Origin: an uncultured Flavobacteriales bacterium
GTDB lineage: Bacteria; Bacteroidota; Bacteroidia; Flavobacteriales; Crocinitomicaceae
Assembly (NCBI GenBank): GCA_946480085.1
Contig: CAMLHZ010000006.1
Span: 1-64,000 of the forward strand
Reading direction: 5' to 3'
DNA: 64,000 bases
Within the stretch, counting starts at the first letter, position 1. The number at the start of each line of letters is the position of its first letter. The notes beneath the pieces were generated by a model. The model made no database searches. It saw nothing but the letters and a program-made list of their open reading frames with translations, and was not told where the DNA came from. This document shows, in pieces, positions 20,401 through 31,568 of this stretch. A program made the position numbers and the translations under genes.

Positions 20401-23400
20401 TCCTCGTTTCTCTCTCGGATACCGTAAAATGGACGAATTTTAAGAATGCGTTTATCAACGCTCTGGATACAAACTACCGAATTGTTGGAACAACACCACA
20501 CGGAATGTCCGAAATGGCAGCTTTTGCAGGACGTAGCATGGGTATGATCGGAAGTACGAGTTTTACAGCAGAACATTTTGGTTTCGGTTTCAATGCAACC
20601 GGAACTTCTTCAGGAGGAAGTTCAGCAGCTGACATCGCTGCACGTAACCGCGACTGGCAAAACTTCAAAGCGTTCTACCGCAGTTTGAAATACCAGTATA
20701 TTGCGCAAATTGGCATTAAACGTTCCATTGAGGTGGAAGATTATTATGGATATAACGGTTGTATCGGTAATTCCAATTTCAATCCGTATGCTGGAGGATT
20801 TCTGGCTCCCGGATTCGATATCATGCAGTCGCAGTATATTAATCCGGATCAACCTTGTTTCTTTGCCAATATAGATCTGTACGCCAGCAAAGTGAAACGT
20901 TTTATGCTTCCTTCGGATGTAACAGGTACAGGAAATGGGGTAGATTATGCGCTTTCTGGTGAAGAATTAAACGAACAAGCACAACTGGCAAATTATACTT
21001 ATGCGGGTGATTGCCCCATGGCAGTTGGAATGCTTACACTTTGCAGTGAAATGGCAGGTGATACCATTCTCGACGTAACAGGATTTGATCTGACACAGAA
21101 CGATGGTTTTATAGCATTTGTGAATGCTTATCAGGGAATTAACGATCCGGTAACTCCTCTTCCGTCAATGGATTGGGATGCAACGGTCATAAATGATTCT
21201 ACCTTATACATTGAGATTACAGACATTTCAGGAACCATTGCAGAGATTCAGTTCGACCTGTTTGAAGACAGTTTGGTGGATTGGGACGAAATTGACGGAT
21301 TCCTTGGGATTCAAGCCACAGGAACTGGTGGTTTAGGATTTACCTTTACTGCTCATGCTGTTGCTAATTACGGCGATTCAATTGTGTATTATCCATTGGA
21401 AGGAAGCACAACATTGGATATTCTGAATTGTACCTTCCCAGACCATTGCGAAGCGAATGACCTGGGGTCAGATTTGTATGATTTGATGAATGCAATGGCG
21501 TTGACAGGAGAATTGCTTTCTGCAGGAGAGTTGATAAAAGGAGTGGGTGCGGATGCCATCTACGAACCGTTCGTAACAGACGTAATCGCTGAAACATTGA
21601 CAAATAGCCCTGTTGGAGCTGCTAATATCGGATGGATGCAAACAGGTGCAAATTTCCGCATTTTTGAGCCAGTTGTTTCGGGACCAATCATCAATGAAAT
21701 CCGTTTGAGCATGAGCAATTACGGCTCTATCATCAGCAACTTGCCGAACATCGTTGCCTTTTCCGAAATGATCATTACAAGTGATTCAACAGTTACACTC
21801 GTTGCTGTGAACAGCACTGGCGGATTTGAATGTAATGTGGAATGCAAGGTTATTCGAATCAACGGAATGCAACGAAAAGCGATTAACGTTGGAAGTTGTA
21901 CTTACCCACAATTAGGTTGTGATGGGCCGGAATATCAGGACGTAAAAGACTTGAAAGCCTTGCTTTCGGATGTGCTGGTAAATCAGGATCCGAGTTATGA
22001 CCTTTACGCAAGTTCTGCAATGACGAACCATTTATTGGGTCAGTTCCCGGGAACAACAAGTACTTCTTCTACTACAACAACAGACACGGTTTATGTAGAC
22101 GGACTTTCGATTTCCGGATTGACATTCGATCATCAGGAAGTGTTTACCACGGATACAACTGTCATTACAAAAACGTATTATACTCAGGTAAATGGGTTCT
22201 TCGAAGATTTGATCATTGATAGTATCTTCTGTGAAGATGGAGATACTGGCTCAGAATGCGACAGTACACGGATTTTTATTCGAACACCTAGAGTAAAAAC
22301 GGTTTACAATCAAACGACTATTGAGTGGGGAGATAATTGTTCGTTGGTACTGAATCAGGTGGTTGACAATGTGAACGGTTACGAGTTGGAAGACATTACC
22401 GAAGTGATCTCATTTAGTATTACTGGCGAACCTGATGACGATGGATATTACCACCAATTTATGATGGTGGTTGAAATGAATGGTACACTTAACGATACCA
22501 TTTACGGAGAAAGTTGTCTACGGATGCTTCCTTGTACAGGTGTTGCGCCTTCGTTCAATCCAACGGAACCGTTCCCAACAGTCGTTATCGAAGATCCGTG
22601 CCATGCGTTGGTGACGGGTGCGGCAATGGCTGCGGCTGAGGAAGCTTACAATGCTTACGTAGATACCTTACTTGCTGATTTCAGAAGAAGATACATCGGT
22701 CATTGTATGTCTACGGTGGAGACTTTCGGAAGAACGTATACGCAGAAAGAGTACCATTTCACTTTGTACTACTACGATCAATCGGGTAACCTGGTGAAAA
22801 CGGTTCCGCCGGAAGGAGTTGAGCAATTGCCTATTACTTCAAGCGCTGATGCATTGGCTGTAAGTATCAATAACGATCGTGAAAACGGGACACATACCGT
22901 AATTACCAATCACCGCATGGGAACAGTGTATGCTTACAATTCACTGAATCAATTGACCGCGCAGCACATGCCGGATATGGACGATATGTCGAGCTGGAGT
23001 CAGACCTTGGCGAACGGATTAGATGTTGACCTGAAAACCACTGCTATTCAAATGATAGATGAAGGTTTAGGATATTTGACAGGATATGTCACTTCGAGTT
23101 CGTCACCAACAGGATCGAGAGGTTATTTATACCGCACAACCAACGGTGGGGTAAACTGGACACGTTTGACTTCTTTGTTTGAAGATCATCTTCTCAAGGT
23201 TCGCATGGCGAGTAATACCATTGGTTTTGCCGTTGGTGGCAACGGAACCATTTTGAGAACAGAGGATAGTGGAGGTACATGGGATTTGATGGATTTACAC
23301 AGCTCTGGAATTACTGGTAATTTTGTTGATCTTGCTGTTTACAATACCACTACTGCAGCGTTCCTTCGTTCTGATGGTGCAATTGTAAAATACAGCAGTT

Positions 23401-26400
23401 CTGCGTTTAGTAGCACCTTGTATACACCAGCGTTGAGCGGACACACCCTGAATTCTATTTCCAGCATAGAGCCACTGGATGGTTCTTCAAATGTGTATTT
23501 GGTCAGTGCTAATTTCACCGTGAGCGGAAATGCATTTACACAATTATTGAAAGTAGACTTAACTTCAAGCGGCTCAACAACCCTGGAAGAAACAAAAGGA
23601 ACGGTTTGGGCATCTGTAAGTTATGCAGATGCTACTTATGGAATGATTGGCGGTATTGATGGGGATTTGGTATTGATGACCGAATCAGGTGCATCAGGAA
23701 CACAATTGCTTTCATCCAGCAGCAACACTGTGGGCAATATTGTGGAGAGTATTTTCCTTGATCAATATACTGGTGTTGCCGTTATTGAAAACGCTTCAAG
23801 TCAACGTTATCTTTATAAAACAACAAATTCTGGAGGCTCCTGGACCGTTGTTGACAACAACAAGCAGTGCAAGGGAATTACCATGACGCACAAAACCTCT
23901 ACACAATTGTACATTGTAGCATCAATGGATTCGAGCAGTACATGTAAATTGAAACATTACGAGTTTACCAGCTCTGCCAATACATCACTCTGGACTTACA
24001 ATGCGAGTACCACGATGCTTACCAATCTGGCGAATTATTACAAGAGCGGAAGGTGTTATGTAGTTGGTTACTATAGCTCTAAAGTGTACACCACTTCCAA
24101 CTTTACTGCGGGAAGTGCAGGAGCACCAGCTTCCTTGAGTACATATTATACTTTTGCCAGTGGTTCGGCACCAACTCAGCTGCGTGCATTGACTGTTGTT
24201 ACAACCAGTCCGGCAAACAACATTGTTCACGTAATTGCCGTTCGTAACGATGGTACGAATGAAGCAGTAGAAGATCTTTACAGTTTGAATTCCGCTGCAG
24301 CAGTGAAAGTGACACTTTCTCCTTCCTCAACCACTTTCAAAGATGCGGTGATCCGTGATGGTGGAAGCACAGCAACATATGTAATGGCCTACAATCACGC
24401 TAACAGAAAAGTATATCGCGTAGCATTAACAACTACAGCACCAACGTCTGGATCGTTAGCTTCCTTTACAAATGATAGTTCCAATGATCTTCCGAGTGGA
24501 GCAACATTTATAGCTATGGCGCTGCACAGTGATTACATTACATTGGTTGGTTCTGACGGATTGATCTATAGCTCAACAACAGCTATTACTTCTACCACCA
24601 ATATTTCTACCCAAATTAGCTGGCAGAACAGAACGGCATTGCGTTTAACACCAATTCGTGATATCGCGAATTCGAATTACACCGTTTCGTCTGTAACGTA
24701 TAAGGGTGTTGCTGTTGGACGACAAGGAGTAGTTCTTCGCCGTAATTCATCATCAAGTACCTGGTACATTGTACCGGCGGCTAAAACAAGCGACTTTTCA
24801 GGTGTAAGTTATACGAGTTTAAGTTCGGTGCCTTTGGCATATGCTATTGCAGATGGTCCATCAGGAATTCGTTTGAACCTGAGTACGCATGTAGCAACGG
24901 ATTTGAGTTTCTCCACTTCTGTTGTTGGAGCTACATTTACCGATGTAAGTATTACCACAACTTCTAGCGGAGGATTCGGAATCATTTCCGCAGATAATGG
25001 CTATACTTATTATACCAATTCCATTAATCCGGGAGGTACACCAACGCTTTCCCGTTCTTCTTTTCAAACTGGTTATCTGATCAATAGTATCTGTTTTGGT
25101 CCGCAATCAACAGGAACTCCTGCTGCAGTTTGCGTAGGAAACGGCGGACGAATCAGTACGGTTTACACCAATTCGGCGTCTCATATCTACAGTATCTTCG
25201 GTCCACGCTTAAACGATGTACATTTCTCTAGCGCAACAACCGGAACGGTAGGTGGAGAGAAATTCTTTGTGCGTTCTACCGTTGGTTCGGGAGGAAGCTG
25301 GACAAAAGTATTGCCATTCACCATTAGTAGTGGAAACCTATCAAAGAACGTATTGGAAGTTTGGACCAAGCCAACAGCTGCTTCAGCACATTATGCCGTT
25401 ATTGGAGGAACAGATTACCTGGCAACGGTGTACACAGCTGTTGCCACACCTACGGGTGCAGGTTTTGGTAACCACAATGCGGTAACAGATATCAAGTTTG
25501 ATCCTGCAAATCCGTTGATCGGTTACATTGCACAGGAACGTAAACTCTACAGTATTACCTTAAGTATTTCTGGAGCTTCTTATTCTACTTCAGTAATCAA
25601 TGCACTTGGAACGGATAGTGTTTCAACCGCTATCAACGCCATTCATGTCTTTAACGGAGATGGAATAGACAATGCTGTGATGGTTGTAGGAAACAACATG
25701 ATTCGCTACAAGGCGCAAGGAGGAACCACCACTGCAAGTATGCTTGGAGGTGTTGCCGGAAATATCCAGGATGTGGTCTTTACCGATCCGAATCACGGTT
25801 ACGTGGCTGGTGACGACGGATTGCTCTACGAAACAGATGTCATTACCTGGAATTCATACGCAACAGCTTATACAGCCATGTCGTGGTTACAACGAGCAGT
25901 GAATGATACGTATACAGGTACGGCGTCCAATATAGACATTACTGCTCTCGAGTTCCCATCAGCTACACATGGCGTTTGGGGTGGAAGCTTTGCAACCAGT
26001 CCGGGAACGGCCTATGCAGCTGTGCGATTACTGAATGTTGGACACCAACAATACTCTGCACATTTCTATTACGACCGTTTAGGACGAATAGTAGCCAGCC
26101 AAAACAGCCGTCAGCAATTGGGCGGAAAATACTCCTACACCCTTTACGACGCTCTAGGTAGAGTAGTAGAAGCAGGAGAAAAACGCGACAACAACAGTTC
26201 CATTAAGTTCACAGAAATCTTTGGAACCAATGTGGGTGGACAATACATTACATCCGTTATTGACGATGAAAAATTGAACGATTGGATCACAGCAGAAAGC
26301 ACCACTACCCGAACAGAAGTGACGCGAAGCTATTACGACGAAGCCAATACCGACATTGCCGGAAACGGTTTGAGTACTTATTACGCGTTCAATACAGCAA

Positions 26401-29105
26401 CACAACGTAAGCGTATTGTGCATGTGACTTACGAAGAAACGTTTGACGATGACGATGCGACTTACGACCATGCCACCCATTACGATTACAATATTCACGG
26501 CAACGTGAAAACCCTGATTCAGGACAATAAGAAACTGGGAACTTTGACAAGTTTGAGCGCTCAACGTTTCAAGAAAATGGATTATGTGTTTGATTTGATC
26601 TCCGGAAATGTACATAGAGTAGATTACCAAACCGGAAAAGCAGATCAGTGGCACCACGCCTATGTATACGATGCGGATAACCGCATTACGGATGCTTACA
26701 CAACTACCGCAACACCGCTGATAGATGCGCAATACAGAACAAGCGCACTGCAGCTGGAACCTACTTTGAGCCCATATTGGGATAAGGAAGTGAAGTACAA
26801 CTATTACGATCATGGTCCATTGGCAAGAACGGTGCTTGGAGAACAAGAAGTTCAGGGATTAGACAATGTATATACCCTGCAAGGCTGGATTAAGGGAGTG
26901 AATAGTAATGTGTTAGATGCAGAACGGGACCCTGGGTTTGACGGCGCTTCAACCACCTCGCATGAATGGGTTGCAAGAGATGTAATGAGTTACAGTTTAC
27001 ATTATTATTTGGGAGATTACGAACGTATCAATACTTCGAACCCTAATTTTATTGCTGGAAGTAACGGTGACATGATTGAAACCAGTGCAATAAGTATGTA
27101 TAACGGGAATATTGGCTGTATGGTGACAACGATTACGCATCCTGATACCAGAGAAGTACTCCCACTTGGAAACAGATACAGTTATGACCAATTGAATCGT
27201 TTAAAAGCGTCTCAAAGCCAGATTGGTCTTGATGTGAGTACAGATGATAAAGGTTGGAATGGTTCTAGTCCAGGTGAGATGTATGACAATTTCTTTACTT
27301 ATGACGCCAATGGTAATATCCTGACTCAAATACGCAAGGATGAAACAGGTACTACAATTGACAATTTGACTTATAACTACCATACCTTGAGTAATGGAAA
27401 GAAAATCCGTAACAGACTTTATAGTGTTGATGATGTAATATCAGATGGTACATACGGAGACGATATAGACGACCAGGACAACTTTACCAATGGTGCGAAC
27501 GTTAACATCAGTAACAACTACGCTTATGATGCTGAAGGGCGGTTGATTAAGGACGATAAGGAAAAAATAGAGAGTATTGTTTGGAGAGTTGACGGTAAAG
27601 TAAAAGCGATCAACCGACCTGGTGGAAGTTCTAAGAAAAACCTGAAGTTCGATTATGACGCAATGGGTAACCGTATTGCGAAACATCAATATACTTCTGC
27701 GAATGTTCTAGAGAAAAGTACTTACTACGTTTTGGATGCACAGGGTAATACTATGAGTACTTATGTTAGAGAAATTATTAGCTCAACCGTTTACTATGCT
27801 CAAAAAGAAAAGTATATTTACGGTAGCTCAAGATTAGGCGTAATGAACGATTCTATTCCACTATATGGTTCACAAAATGCAACGTATTCTCAAACGGAAT
27901 GGGCACATACCATTGGTGCTCGTAACTACGAGTTGAGCAATCATTTAGGGAATGTACTTTCCGTAATAAGTGATAAACCCATTCCACATGAAAATGCAGG
28001 AGTTCCAGACTATTTCTTGGCAGATATCAGACAAAGTACAGATTACTCTGCTTTTGGTGTGCAACTGTCTGGGCGAAATCTCTACAAATCCGTAAGTGGA
28101 ATTAGAGAAGCTAGACATGGTTTTCAAGGACAAGAAGAAGATGATGAGATTAAGGGAGAAGGGAATTCTTTGAACTTTGAATACCGTATGCATGACCCTC
28201 GTTTAGGGCGTTTCTTCGCAATTGATCCGCTGGCCGGAGAATATCCTCATAATTCTCCGTACGCTTTTTCTGAAAATAGGGTGATTGATGCAGTTGAGTT
28301 AGAAGGGCTAGAAAAAGTGATTACCCATGAGTATAATCGAGAGACAAAGAAGTTTGTTGTTACTTCTAAAGAGGTCAATAACAATTTTAAAATGAATGTG
28401 AACAAATATGTTTATCGAAATGCAAGTGGCAAAATCACTAGAGAGGTTTATAAATCTTGGGACGGCTCAAGAAAGTACGTTGCTCCTGCTGGTTATGTAA
28501 ACAAGTATACGCTCTTTGAAACTTTCGAAGCAGACTGGGGAAAAGGTAATTCTTTTCCAGTTGGGATGACTATTGGAAGTGGCGAGGGTGGAGCCGAAGC
28601 AGGTAATCAGAATTCAGAATTTTCGGGATCAAAAGGCTTCTGGGAACGTGGATTCCCGTTGATATTATCTACCGTTGGTACTGTTTTGTCTGGTGGTACT
28701 CTTGCTCTGGAAGGAGGCGGCGCCTCACTTCTAGCCTGGATTAATTTTGGTTTATCCGTTGATGATTTAACCACCGATAGCGATGGCAGTACTCTTATAA
28801 GCAATTCTATTGGAATGGATCCACAAATATTGTCAGGGATAAAACTTGGGGCTGGTGGAGTTGATAACTTTTATAGTACTAGAGGTTTGATACGGGGGAC
28901 TGCAGATCCAAATTTAGTACAAAAAACCTTGGAAAAAACTAAATTTACATATGGTGAATGGTATGGGTTGAATCTTGCTAACTCAACATTTAGCAGTGGA
29001 AAAATGGTTTATGACGGAAGTCAGTATTTAAAAACTAAGTCAGAATTGAAACGGCCAAGAAAACCAGTTCGAAGACTTCCGAAACCCAAACTTGCCAAAT
29101 TCTAA
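17433..29105 (+). CDS. Giant RHS/YD-repeat protein with inserted beta-propeller and variable C-terminal tail
   Basis: 3890 aa with a Sec signal peptide (cleavage near TLSWS|RIID). Order: FN3-like segment (~195-290); first YD motifs ([18 protein letters not shown] ~360, [11 protein letters not shown] ~527); Cys-rich helical segment (~733-776); YD repeats (~1776-1850: [31 protein letters not shown]); a ~1000-aa YCF48/BNR-like propeller (~1860-2865: [46 protein letters not shown]); YD repeats resuming (~2878: [33 protein letters not shown]); RHS core (~3573-3626: [35 protein letters not shown]); 264-aa tail. The tail has a Gly-rich hydrophobic stretch (~3735-3780) and a basic KRPRKPVRR end. RHS shells typically enclose a cleaved C-terminal effector; I do not recognise this tail. 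Ends 3 nt before a small membrane protein gene. Confidence 0.9.
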   Translation: MRSLTIKSLVMLVVLTISTLSWSRIIDIPKQTMRYDSGTSTPVQVWDHKTVMAPSESATFTDLTRKGLITLAVDHHYPKIMAETHTLIELSVMPFPTLGSPGSTFTITLEVDYKPNGELEFNDKSIYELNNVLAFDIEIIDILVDGSPADLPENLYIDAELYIDRVFDFSDWLDETPDVEVTDLSKIIDNDCDDVEDALLVRWDPIREAEEYQVEWTYVNDYTSVTGVYKNADEVEFDFRFNSSRITTNSNEYKIPLTYDHGYVVYRVRAVGRLYTDATKRQYSYWSLPVSGKVDSDAEDNNYHITEPWEVSKNWQYSVTFAEEGKRKEVVSFFDGSLRNRQMVTLVSTNNKAIVGETLYDHQGRPAIQVLPVPVSDPVCGVSGTNTLKYYENFNKNAADSSYNRKNFDVSSGGACNLSVQAMNTNSGAANYYSSSNPEMNGAQGYVPNAGGYPFSQVEYTPDNTGRIRRQGGVGSTFQLGSGHETKYFYGHPSQIELDRLFGSEVGCASHYQKNMVVDPNGQVSVSYLDQEGRVIATSLAGDAPSNVIALDSEGSASLELTDNIVGTGSICNNQEANDGLSTTVNETILISSPTTVVINWSQEIEMFSDSCLAEEICFGCVYDLTIDFKDQCGVSLITTGDTSQVTGHFSYSGDTIVFTLDCGEDEVENSPTNITIENVGIGSYQLSKTLSINQEALAFYEEQYLNPEINTCFKTLEEFQEEYLEDADYSGCELDTTCAQCMEDLPTLSEFLEDELGTEEQYNLLVAECAALCDPISMHDAYRNFLLMDMQPGAQYGEYMLSDGSVHPEQFPLSIYNSSNQLPHSEDWRSPHMIKGGVAYTKYFDEDLVTESRVAVVATLDGSGDVVSTVPPVVNELLVLYDADEQVYYTVAENLQNVEDFIDAFQSSWSHSLIYYHPEYNILTTYEQLTEEDGNGNTSEAFDALMENTNTWAEAITNGFIKSGYTTPGVNDRIQPFNTPSLSHAYDPFLVSLSDTVKWTNFKNAFINALDTNYRIVGTTPHGMSEMAAFAGRSMGMIGSTSFTAEHFGFGFNATGTSSGGSSAADIAARNRDWQNFKAFYRSLKYQYIAQIGIKRSIEVEDYYGYNGCIGNSNFNPYAGGFLAPGFDIMQSQYINPDQPCFFANIDLYASKVKRFMLPSDVTGTGNGVDYALSGEELNEQAQLANYTYAGDCPMAVGMLTLCSEMAGDTILDVTGFDLTQNDGFIAFVNAYQGINDPVTPLPSMDWDATVINDSTLYIEITDISGTIAEIQFDLFEDSLVDWDEIDGFLGIQATGTGGLGFTFTAHAVANYGDSIVYYPLEGSTTLDILNCTFPDHCEANDLGSDLYDLMNAMALTGELLSAGELIKGVGADAIYEPFVTDVIAETLTNSPVGAANIGWMQTGANFRIFEPVVSGPIINEIRLSMSNYGSIISNLPNIVAFSEMIITSDSTVTLVAVNSTGGFECNVECKVIRINGMQRKAINVGSCTYPQLGCDGPEYQDVKDLKALLSDVLVNQDPSYDLYASSAMTNHLLGQFPGTTSTSSTTTTDTVYVDGLSISGLTFDHQEVFTTDTTVITKTYYTQVNGFFEDLIIDSIFCEDGDTGSECDSTRIFIRTPRVKTVYNQTTIEWGDNCSLVLNQVVDNVNGYELEDITEVISFSITGEPDDDGYYHQFMMVVEMNGTLNDTIYGESCLRMLPCTGVAPSFNPTEPFPTVVIEDPCHALVTGAAMAAAEEAYNAYVDTLLADFRRRYIGHCMSTVETFGRTYTQKEYHFTLYYYDQSGNLVKTVPPEGVEQLPITSSADALAVSINNDRENGTHTVITNHRMGTVYAYNSLNQLTAQHMPDMDDMSSWSQTLANGLDVDLKTTAIQMIDEGLGYLTGYVTSSSSPTGSRGYLYRTTNGGVNWTRLTSLFEDHLLKVRMASNTIGFAVGGNGTILRTEDSGGTWDLMDLHSSGITGNFVDLAVYNTTTAAFLRSDGAIVKYSSSAFSSTLYTPALSGHTLNSISSIEPLDGSSNVYLVSANFTVSGNAFTQLLKVDLTSSGSTTLEETKGTVWASVSYADATYGMIGGIDGDLVLMTESGASGTQLLSSSSNTVGNIVESIFLDQYTGVAVIENASSQRYLYKTTNSGGSWTVVDNNKQCKGITMTHKTSTQLYIVASMDSSSTCKLKHYEFTSSANTSLWTYNASTTMLTNLANYYKSGRCYVVGYYSSKVYTTSNFTAGSAGAPASLSTYYTFASGSAPTQLRALTVVTTSPANNIVHVIAVRNDGTNEAVEDLYSLNSAAAVKVTLSPSSTTFKDAVIRDGGSTATYVMAYNHANRKVYRVALTTTAPTSGSLASFTNDSSNDLPSGATFIAMALHSDYITLVGSDGLIYSSTTAITSTTNISTQISWQNRTALRLTPIRDIANSNYTVSSVTYKGVAVGRQGVVLRRNSSSSTWYIVPAAKTSDFSGVSYTSLSSVPLAYAIADGPSGIRLNLSTHVATDLSFSTSVVGATFTDVSITTTSSGGFGIISADNGYTYYTNSINPGGTPTLSRSSFQTGYLINSICFGPQSTGTPAAVCVGNGGRISTVYTNSASHIYSIFGPRLNDVHFSSATTGTVGGEKFFVRSTVGSGGSWTKVLPFTISSGNLSKNVLEVWTKPTAASAHYAVIGGTDYLATVYTAVATPTGAGFGNHNAVTDIKFDPANPLIGYIAQERKLYSITLSISGASYSTSVINALGTDSVSTAINAIHVFNGDGIDNAVMVVGNNMIRYKAQGGTTTASMLGGVAGNIQDVVFTDPNHGYVAGDDGLLYETDVITWNSYATAYTAMSWLQRAVNDTYTGTASNIDITALEFPSATHGVWGGSFATSPGTAYAAVRLLNVGHQQYSAHFYYDRLGRIVASQNSRQQLGGKYSYTLYDALGRVVEAGEKRDNNSSIKFTEIFGTNVGGQYITSVIDDEKLNDWITAESTTTRTEVTRSYYDEANTDIAGNGLSTYYAFNTATQRKRIVHVTYEETFDDDDATYDHATHYDYNIHGNVKTLIQDNKKLGTLTSLSAQRFKKMDYVFDLISGNVHRVDYQTGKADQWHHAYVYDADNRITDAYTTTATPLIDAQYRTSALQLEPTLSPYWDKEVKYNYYDHGPLARTVLGEQEVQGLDNVYTLQGWIKGVNSNVLDAERDPGFDGASTTSHEWVARDVMSYSLHYYLGDYERINTSNPNFIAGSNGDMIETSAISMYNGNIGCMVTTITHPDTREVLPLGNRYSYDQLNRLKASQSQIGLDVSTDDKGWNGSSPGEMYDNFFTYDANGNILTQIRKDETGTTIDNLTYNYHTLSNGKKIRNRLYSVDDVISDGTYGDDIDDQDNFTNGANVNISNNYAYDAEGRLIKDDKEKIESIVWRVDGKVKAINRPGGSSKKNLKFDYDAMGNRIAKHQYTSANVLEKSTYYVLDAQGNTMSTYVREIISSTVYYAQKEKYIYGSSRLGVMNDSIPLYGSQNATYSQTEWAHTIGARNYELSNHLGNVLSVISDKPIPHENAGVPDYFLADIRQSTDYSAFGVQLSGRNLYKSVSGIREARHGFQGQEEDDEIKGEGNSLNFEYRMHDPRLGRFFAIDPLAGEYPHNSPYAFSENRVIDAVELEGLEKVITHEYNRETKKFVVTSKEVNNNFKMNVNKYVYRNASGKITREVYKSWDGSRKYVAPAGYVNKYTLFETFEADWGKGNSFPVGMTIGSGEGGAEAGNQNSEFSGSKGFWERGFPLILSTVGTVLSGGTLALEGGGASLLAWINFGLSVDDLTTDSDGSTLISNSIGMDPQILSGIKLGAGGVDNFYSTRGLIRGTADPNLVQKTLEKTKFTYGEWYGLNLANSTFSSGKMVYDGSQYLKTKSELKRPRKPVRRLPKPKLAKF
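22980..26050 (+). other. YCF48/BNR-like beta-propeller insertion within the RHS gene
   Basis: In-frame ~1020-codon block. In typical relatives YNSLNQL is followed after a short spacer by FYYDxLGRxxxSQNxxQ; here those two halves of the YD consensus are separated by the whole block. It contains recurring GxxVGxxGxIxRTxxGGxTW-type motifs ([54 protein letters not shown]). Confidence 0.75.
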
Positions 29106-29108
29106 GTT

Positions 29109-29483
29109 ATGGAAAAAGCGGTTTATACACCTTATGATTGGTTTGATTACATGTTTGCCCAGTCGTTTGCAATTATTATTGTTGTGCTTGGATCGAATAA
29201 AATTGTGGTTGTGCCTATCGGTATATTACTTACTCTTTTGGGATTTGTAAGAGCATTTAGAACCGCAAAACTTATGGAGAATGAATTTTGGTTTTTCTCT
29301 CTTTTGAAAGGAAAAAGGAAGTTTATGTGGAATGAAGTAATAAGTATTGAATATACCCCTTCATTTGGATCGAAGCCTAAATTCACATTTTTTCTGAAAA
29401 GTGGTGAAAAATTGTTTTTTTTCGCAAATGAAGAAATTATTGACTTTATTGAGAATATTTCTAAAGAGAAAAATATACATTAA
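29109..29483 (+). CDS. Two-TM protein directly after the RHS gene (candidate immunity protein)
   Basis: 124-aa membrane protein: two hydrophobic helices (about 14-32 and 36-54) with a very short hairpin, then a cytoplasmic-looking ~70-aa beta-rich domain (RKFMWNEVISIEYTPSFG, KFTFFLKSGEKLFFFANE) resembling small bacterial PH-like domains. Its ATG is 3 nt after the RHS stop, the tightest coupling possible without overlap. In RHS systems the gene just downstream commonly encodes the immunity protein, which is the reason for the call; sequence alone does not prove it. The coding DNA is clearly AT-richer than the RHS shell gene. Confidence 0.75.
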   Translation: MEKAVYTPYDWFDYMFAQSFAIIIVVLGSNKIVVVPIGILLTLLGFVRAFRTAKLMENEFWFFSLLKGKRKFMWNEVISIEYTPSFGSKPKFTFFLKSGEKLFFFANEEIIDFIENISKEKNIH

Positions 29484-29512
29484 GTATTAGTAATATAAAC
29501 CAATTATTTACC

Positions 29513-29986
29513 ATGAAATTTCAAGTTTTTTTATTTATGATTTTTGCAATTAGTTCTTGTAGCAGAAGTGCATCTAAACCTATGAAAGATATTCCAAAAG
29601 CAGAAGACTCTTCCGTGCCTTTGCCAGCTAAGGAAGGAGAAATGGAGAAGTTTGTTATGGGATTTTATCAAAAATACGTCGATGTCTATAAAGAGATAGA
29701 TAGAAACTCATTAAAAGAAATTCGAAATAAATTTTCCTCCGAATGTTTATTAAAAGATATAGAGAAAAGTAAGTTAGATTTTGACCCCTACATAAGTGCA
29801 CAGGATTGTGACTCGACACTACTTGAAACAATAAATTTTGCATTTATTGGAAATGGAGTTGTAAACATTAGTTACGGAGTCGGTAATGATTCCAGGATTA
29901 TCCAATTGAAACTCATACATAATCATAATAAGTGGTTAATTGATGGTCTAAGAGTAAGTCAGGACTCACAGTTAGGTTGCTGGTAA
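29513..29986 (+). CDS. Small lipoprotein, DUF3828-like
   Basis: 157-aa lipoprotein; signal ends in the lipobox AISSC (Cys ~16). The mature part has a helical KFVMGFYQKYVDVYKEI segment, a Cys pair (SSECLL, QDCDST) and a beta ending NKWLIDGLRVS, recalling DUF3828/NTF2-like small periplasmic proteins, some of which act as immunity or inhibitor proteins. It starts 29 nt after the candidate immunity gene. Function unproven. Confidence 0.65.
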   Translation: MKFQVFLFMIFAISSCSRSASKPMKDIPKAEDSSVPLPAKEGEMEKFVMGFYQKYVDVYKEIDRNSLKEIRNKFSSECLLKDIEKSKLDFDPYISAQDCDSTLLETINFAFIGNGVVNISYGVGNDSRIIQLKLIHNHNKWLIDGLRVSQDSQLGCW

Positions 29987-30260
29987 GGTGGTGGGTCCTG
30001 TATCACATCGGTAGTGTTCCACATGTGTTGATGGAAGAGTGGGTCGTGTATCACATCTGCACCTTTTCGAAATTTGCTTTCTAAAAACGCAGAAAAACGG
30101 CAAAGTTTGGGTTGATGAGGTAGTGTTCCACATGTGTTGACGAAAGATTTTTCGAGGGTTATTGATTTGAAAAACAGACAATTAACAAATTTTATTTGCA
30201 TGCGTACAAGGGGATGTTTAACATTCCCTTTTGTTGTAAAAGTGGTTTAAATCGCTTAAA
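29987..30260. repeat. Intergenic cluster of a 16-nt motif
   Basis: Four copies of GGTNNTGTNNCACAT at 29994-30009, 30010-30025, 30042-30057 and 30119-30134, of two alternating subtypes (GGTC[C/G]TGTATCACATC, GGTAGTGTTCCACATG). The second subtype extends to a shared 22-bp sequence in its two copies. The rest is AT-rich with no convincing ORF. Confidence 0.7.
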
Positions 30261-30464
30261 ATGGCTTCAACTAACCCCTGGTGTTTTTTATGTATTGATG
30301 ATACTGTAAACTGCTCTATTTGTGGGACTTTACTAGTTAAAAATGGCAAAACTTTGGCTGGTAAGCAACGCTTTTTATGTAGGGTTTGCAATGCTTCTGG
30401 CTGTAGTGAAGATTTATTTTTGGAGTTGATTGCACAAAAGTGTGAAACAGGTTTTGCTTTTTGA
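30261..30464 (+). pseudogene. Truncated transposase zinc-ribbon fragment
   Basis: 67-aa ORF whose core CSICGTLLVKNGKTLAGKQR followed by FLCRVC is the N-terminal zinc ribbon of insertion-sequence transposases (IS1 InsA- or IS1249-like: CxxCxxxLVKNGKTxxGxQRxxCxxC). The catalytic domain is absent: after ~47 residues the similarity stops and an unrelated tail leads to a stop, with the next gene 30 nt on. Best read as an IS remnant; expression as a small zinc-finger protein cannot be excluded. Confidence 0.55.
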
Positions 30465-30494
30465 GTATTTTTAAAGCAAATGCACTTTTAAGAC

Positions 30495-30983
30495 ATGAAA
30501 AATCTATTGTTTTTAATCCTATTTTCGTCAACTTCCATTTTTTCTCAAGAGATAGTCCCTTTACATAGCTTTCCGTTTATTGAGAATCAAAAATCTTTCA
30601 AGATTTTGGAATTGGGATCTCCTGATAGAAATTGGTCTCCAAATAGAATGACTATTTATCTTTATAAACGTGATTCGGTAATTTTCATTGGACGAGAAAT
30701 AGAATTAGCGCGTAATAAGAATAAAAAAGATACAACCTCTTCATATTTAATTACTGTGTCAATAAATTGGGAATCAACAATTAGTGCTTATTTTGAGCGT
30801 AAAGATTTGGATTCTCTATTGACGGATTTGGCCAACGATTATTTTATTGATTATTCTTTGGACTATCCTCATAGTTTGACTGGCAAAAATTATCGCACTA
30901 CGATTCTGGAAGTAGAGTATAAGAAAGTCTTTTTGAGAAGAATATATAAACGAAAAGTAATTGGTACTACAGCTGTGATTTGA
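30495..30983 (+). CDS. Small secreted protein of unknown function
   Basis: 162-aa exported protein: signal peptide to about residue 17 (TSIFS|QEIVP), no lipobox. Mature part is rich in charged and aromatic residues (NRMTIYLYKRDSVIFIGREI, ITVSINWESTISAYFERKDL) and ends in a basic stretch (FLRRIYKRKVIG). No family recognised. It lies in the AT-rich accessory tract behind the RHS gene among similar-sized envelope proteins. Confidence 0.6.
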   Translation: MKNLLFLILFSSTSIFSQEIVPLHSFPFIENQKSFKILELGSPDRNWSPNRMTIYLYKRDSVIFIGREIELARNKNKKDTTSSYLITVSINWESTISAYFERKDLDSLLTDLANDYFIDYSLDYPHSLTGKNYRTTILEVEYKKVFLRRIYKRKVIGTTAVI

Positions 30984-31037
30984 TTTTAGGGCCATCAACC
31001 GATTAGTGCTAGTAAGAGATATTTATGACAGTTACGA

Positions 31038-31445
31038 ATGAAAAACAAACACGTTTTCTTATCAATTATTTTGCTGCCCCTGTTAATGGTTAGCTGTATT
31101 GATCTACCTGATTCGCCTGAAATAAAAGGGAATCAATTGCAAAAATTTAATGGTATAAAACAGTATCTAGGTATCAAAAATTATCAAACTCAATATTCAG
31201 GTAAGAAAAGTAAGGGGATAGAAACTATCGTATTTAGTATTGATTTGATTGATGTGAAGAATAAACATCCAAACATGGATAGTATCAATTTTGAGTTGAT
31301 AGATGTTTTTGAGAAAAGTGGATATGATTTTAGTAGATGCAAAAAAATTTCAATTTGGTATTTTAATCGCTATGATAATGCTGATTTGAAAAAAGTTTTC
31401 TTTTATGATAATAAAATGAACCTACTTGAAGTTGCTTATGATTAG
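31038..31445 (+). CDS. Small lipoprotein of unknown function
   Basis: 135-aa lipoprotein; lipobox LMVSC (Cys ~20). The mature part is lysine-rich with a mixed alpha/beta pattern (GIETIVFSIDLIDVKNKHPN, CKKISIWYFNRYD, KKVFFYDNKMNLLEVAYD). No family recognised. The stop is adjacent to the GC-rich hairpin element at 31445-31484. Confidence 0.6.
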   Translation: MKNKHVFLSIILLPLLMVSCIDLPDSPEIKGNQLQKFNGIKQYLGIKNYQTQYSGKKSKGIETIVFSIDLIDVKNKHPNMDSINFELIDVFEKSGYDFSRCKKISIWYFNRYDNADLKKVFFYDNKMNLLEVAYD

Positions 31446-31484
31446 GGAGACTGTCCTGCAGCGGAGGATCTCCCGATCCTGCGC
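31445..31484. repeat. GC-rich element with two mutually exclusive hairpins
   Basis: Hairpin A: GGGAGA (31445-31450) with TCTCCC (31469-31474), plus an inner TCCT/AGGA. Hairpin B: GCGGAGGATC (31461-31470) with GATCCTGCGC (31475-31484), one mismatch. They share bases and cannot form together. Lies immediately after a lipoprotein stop codon. Confidence 0.5.
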
Positions 31485-31568
31485 TATTAACAGTGGAACT
31501 GACAAAAAAAATCGGATATCAGAAAATCAGATTCTGAGTAAATTCACCAAAACAATGATTACAAAACG

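Noticed and set aside
26154..26846. 230-aa minus-strand open frame inside the RHS gene
   Set aside because: Fully antisense to clearly coding YD-repeat sequence; Cys/Ile/Val-rich composition without domains, a typical shadow frame.
29959..30201. 80-aa minus-strand open frame across the 16-nt repeat cluster
   Set aside because: Its apparent repeated words come from the DNA repeats; it runs into the lipoprotein gene on the other strand and has no coding signature.
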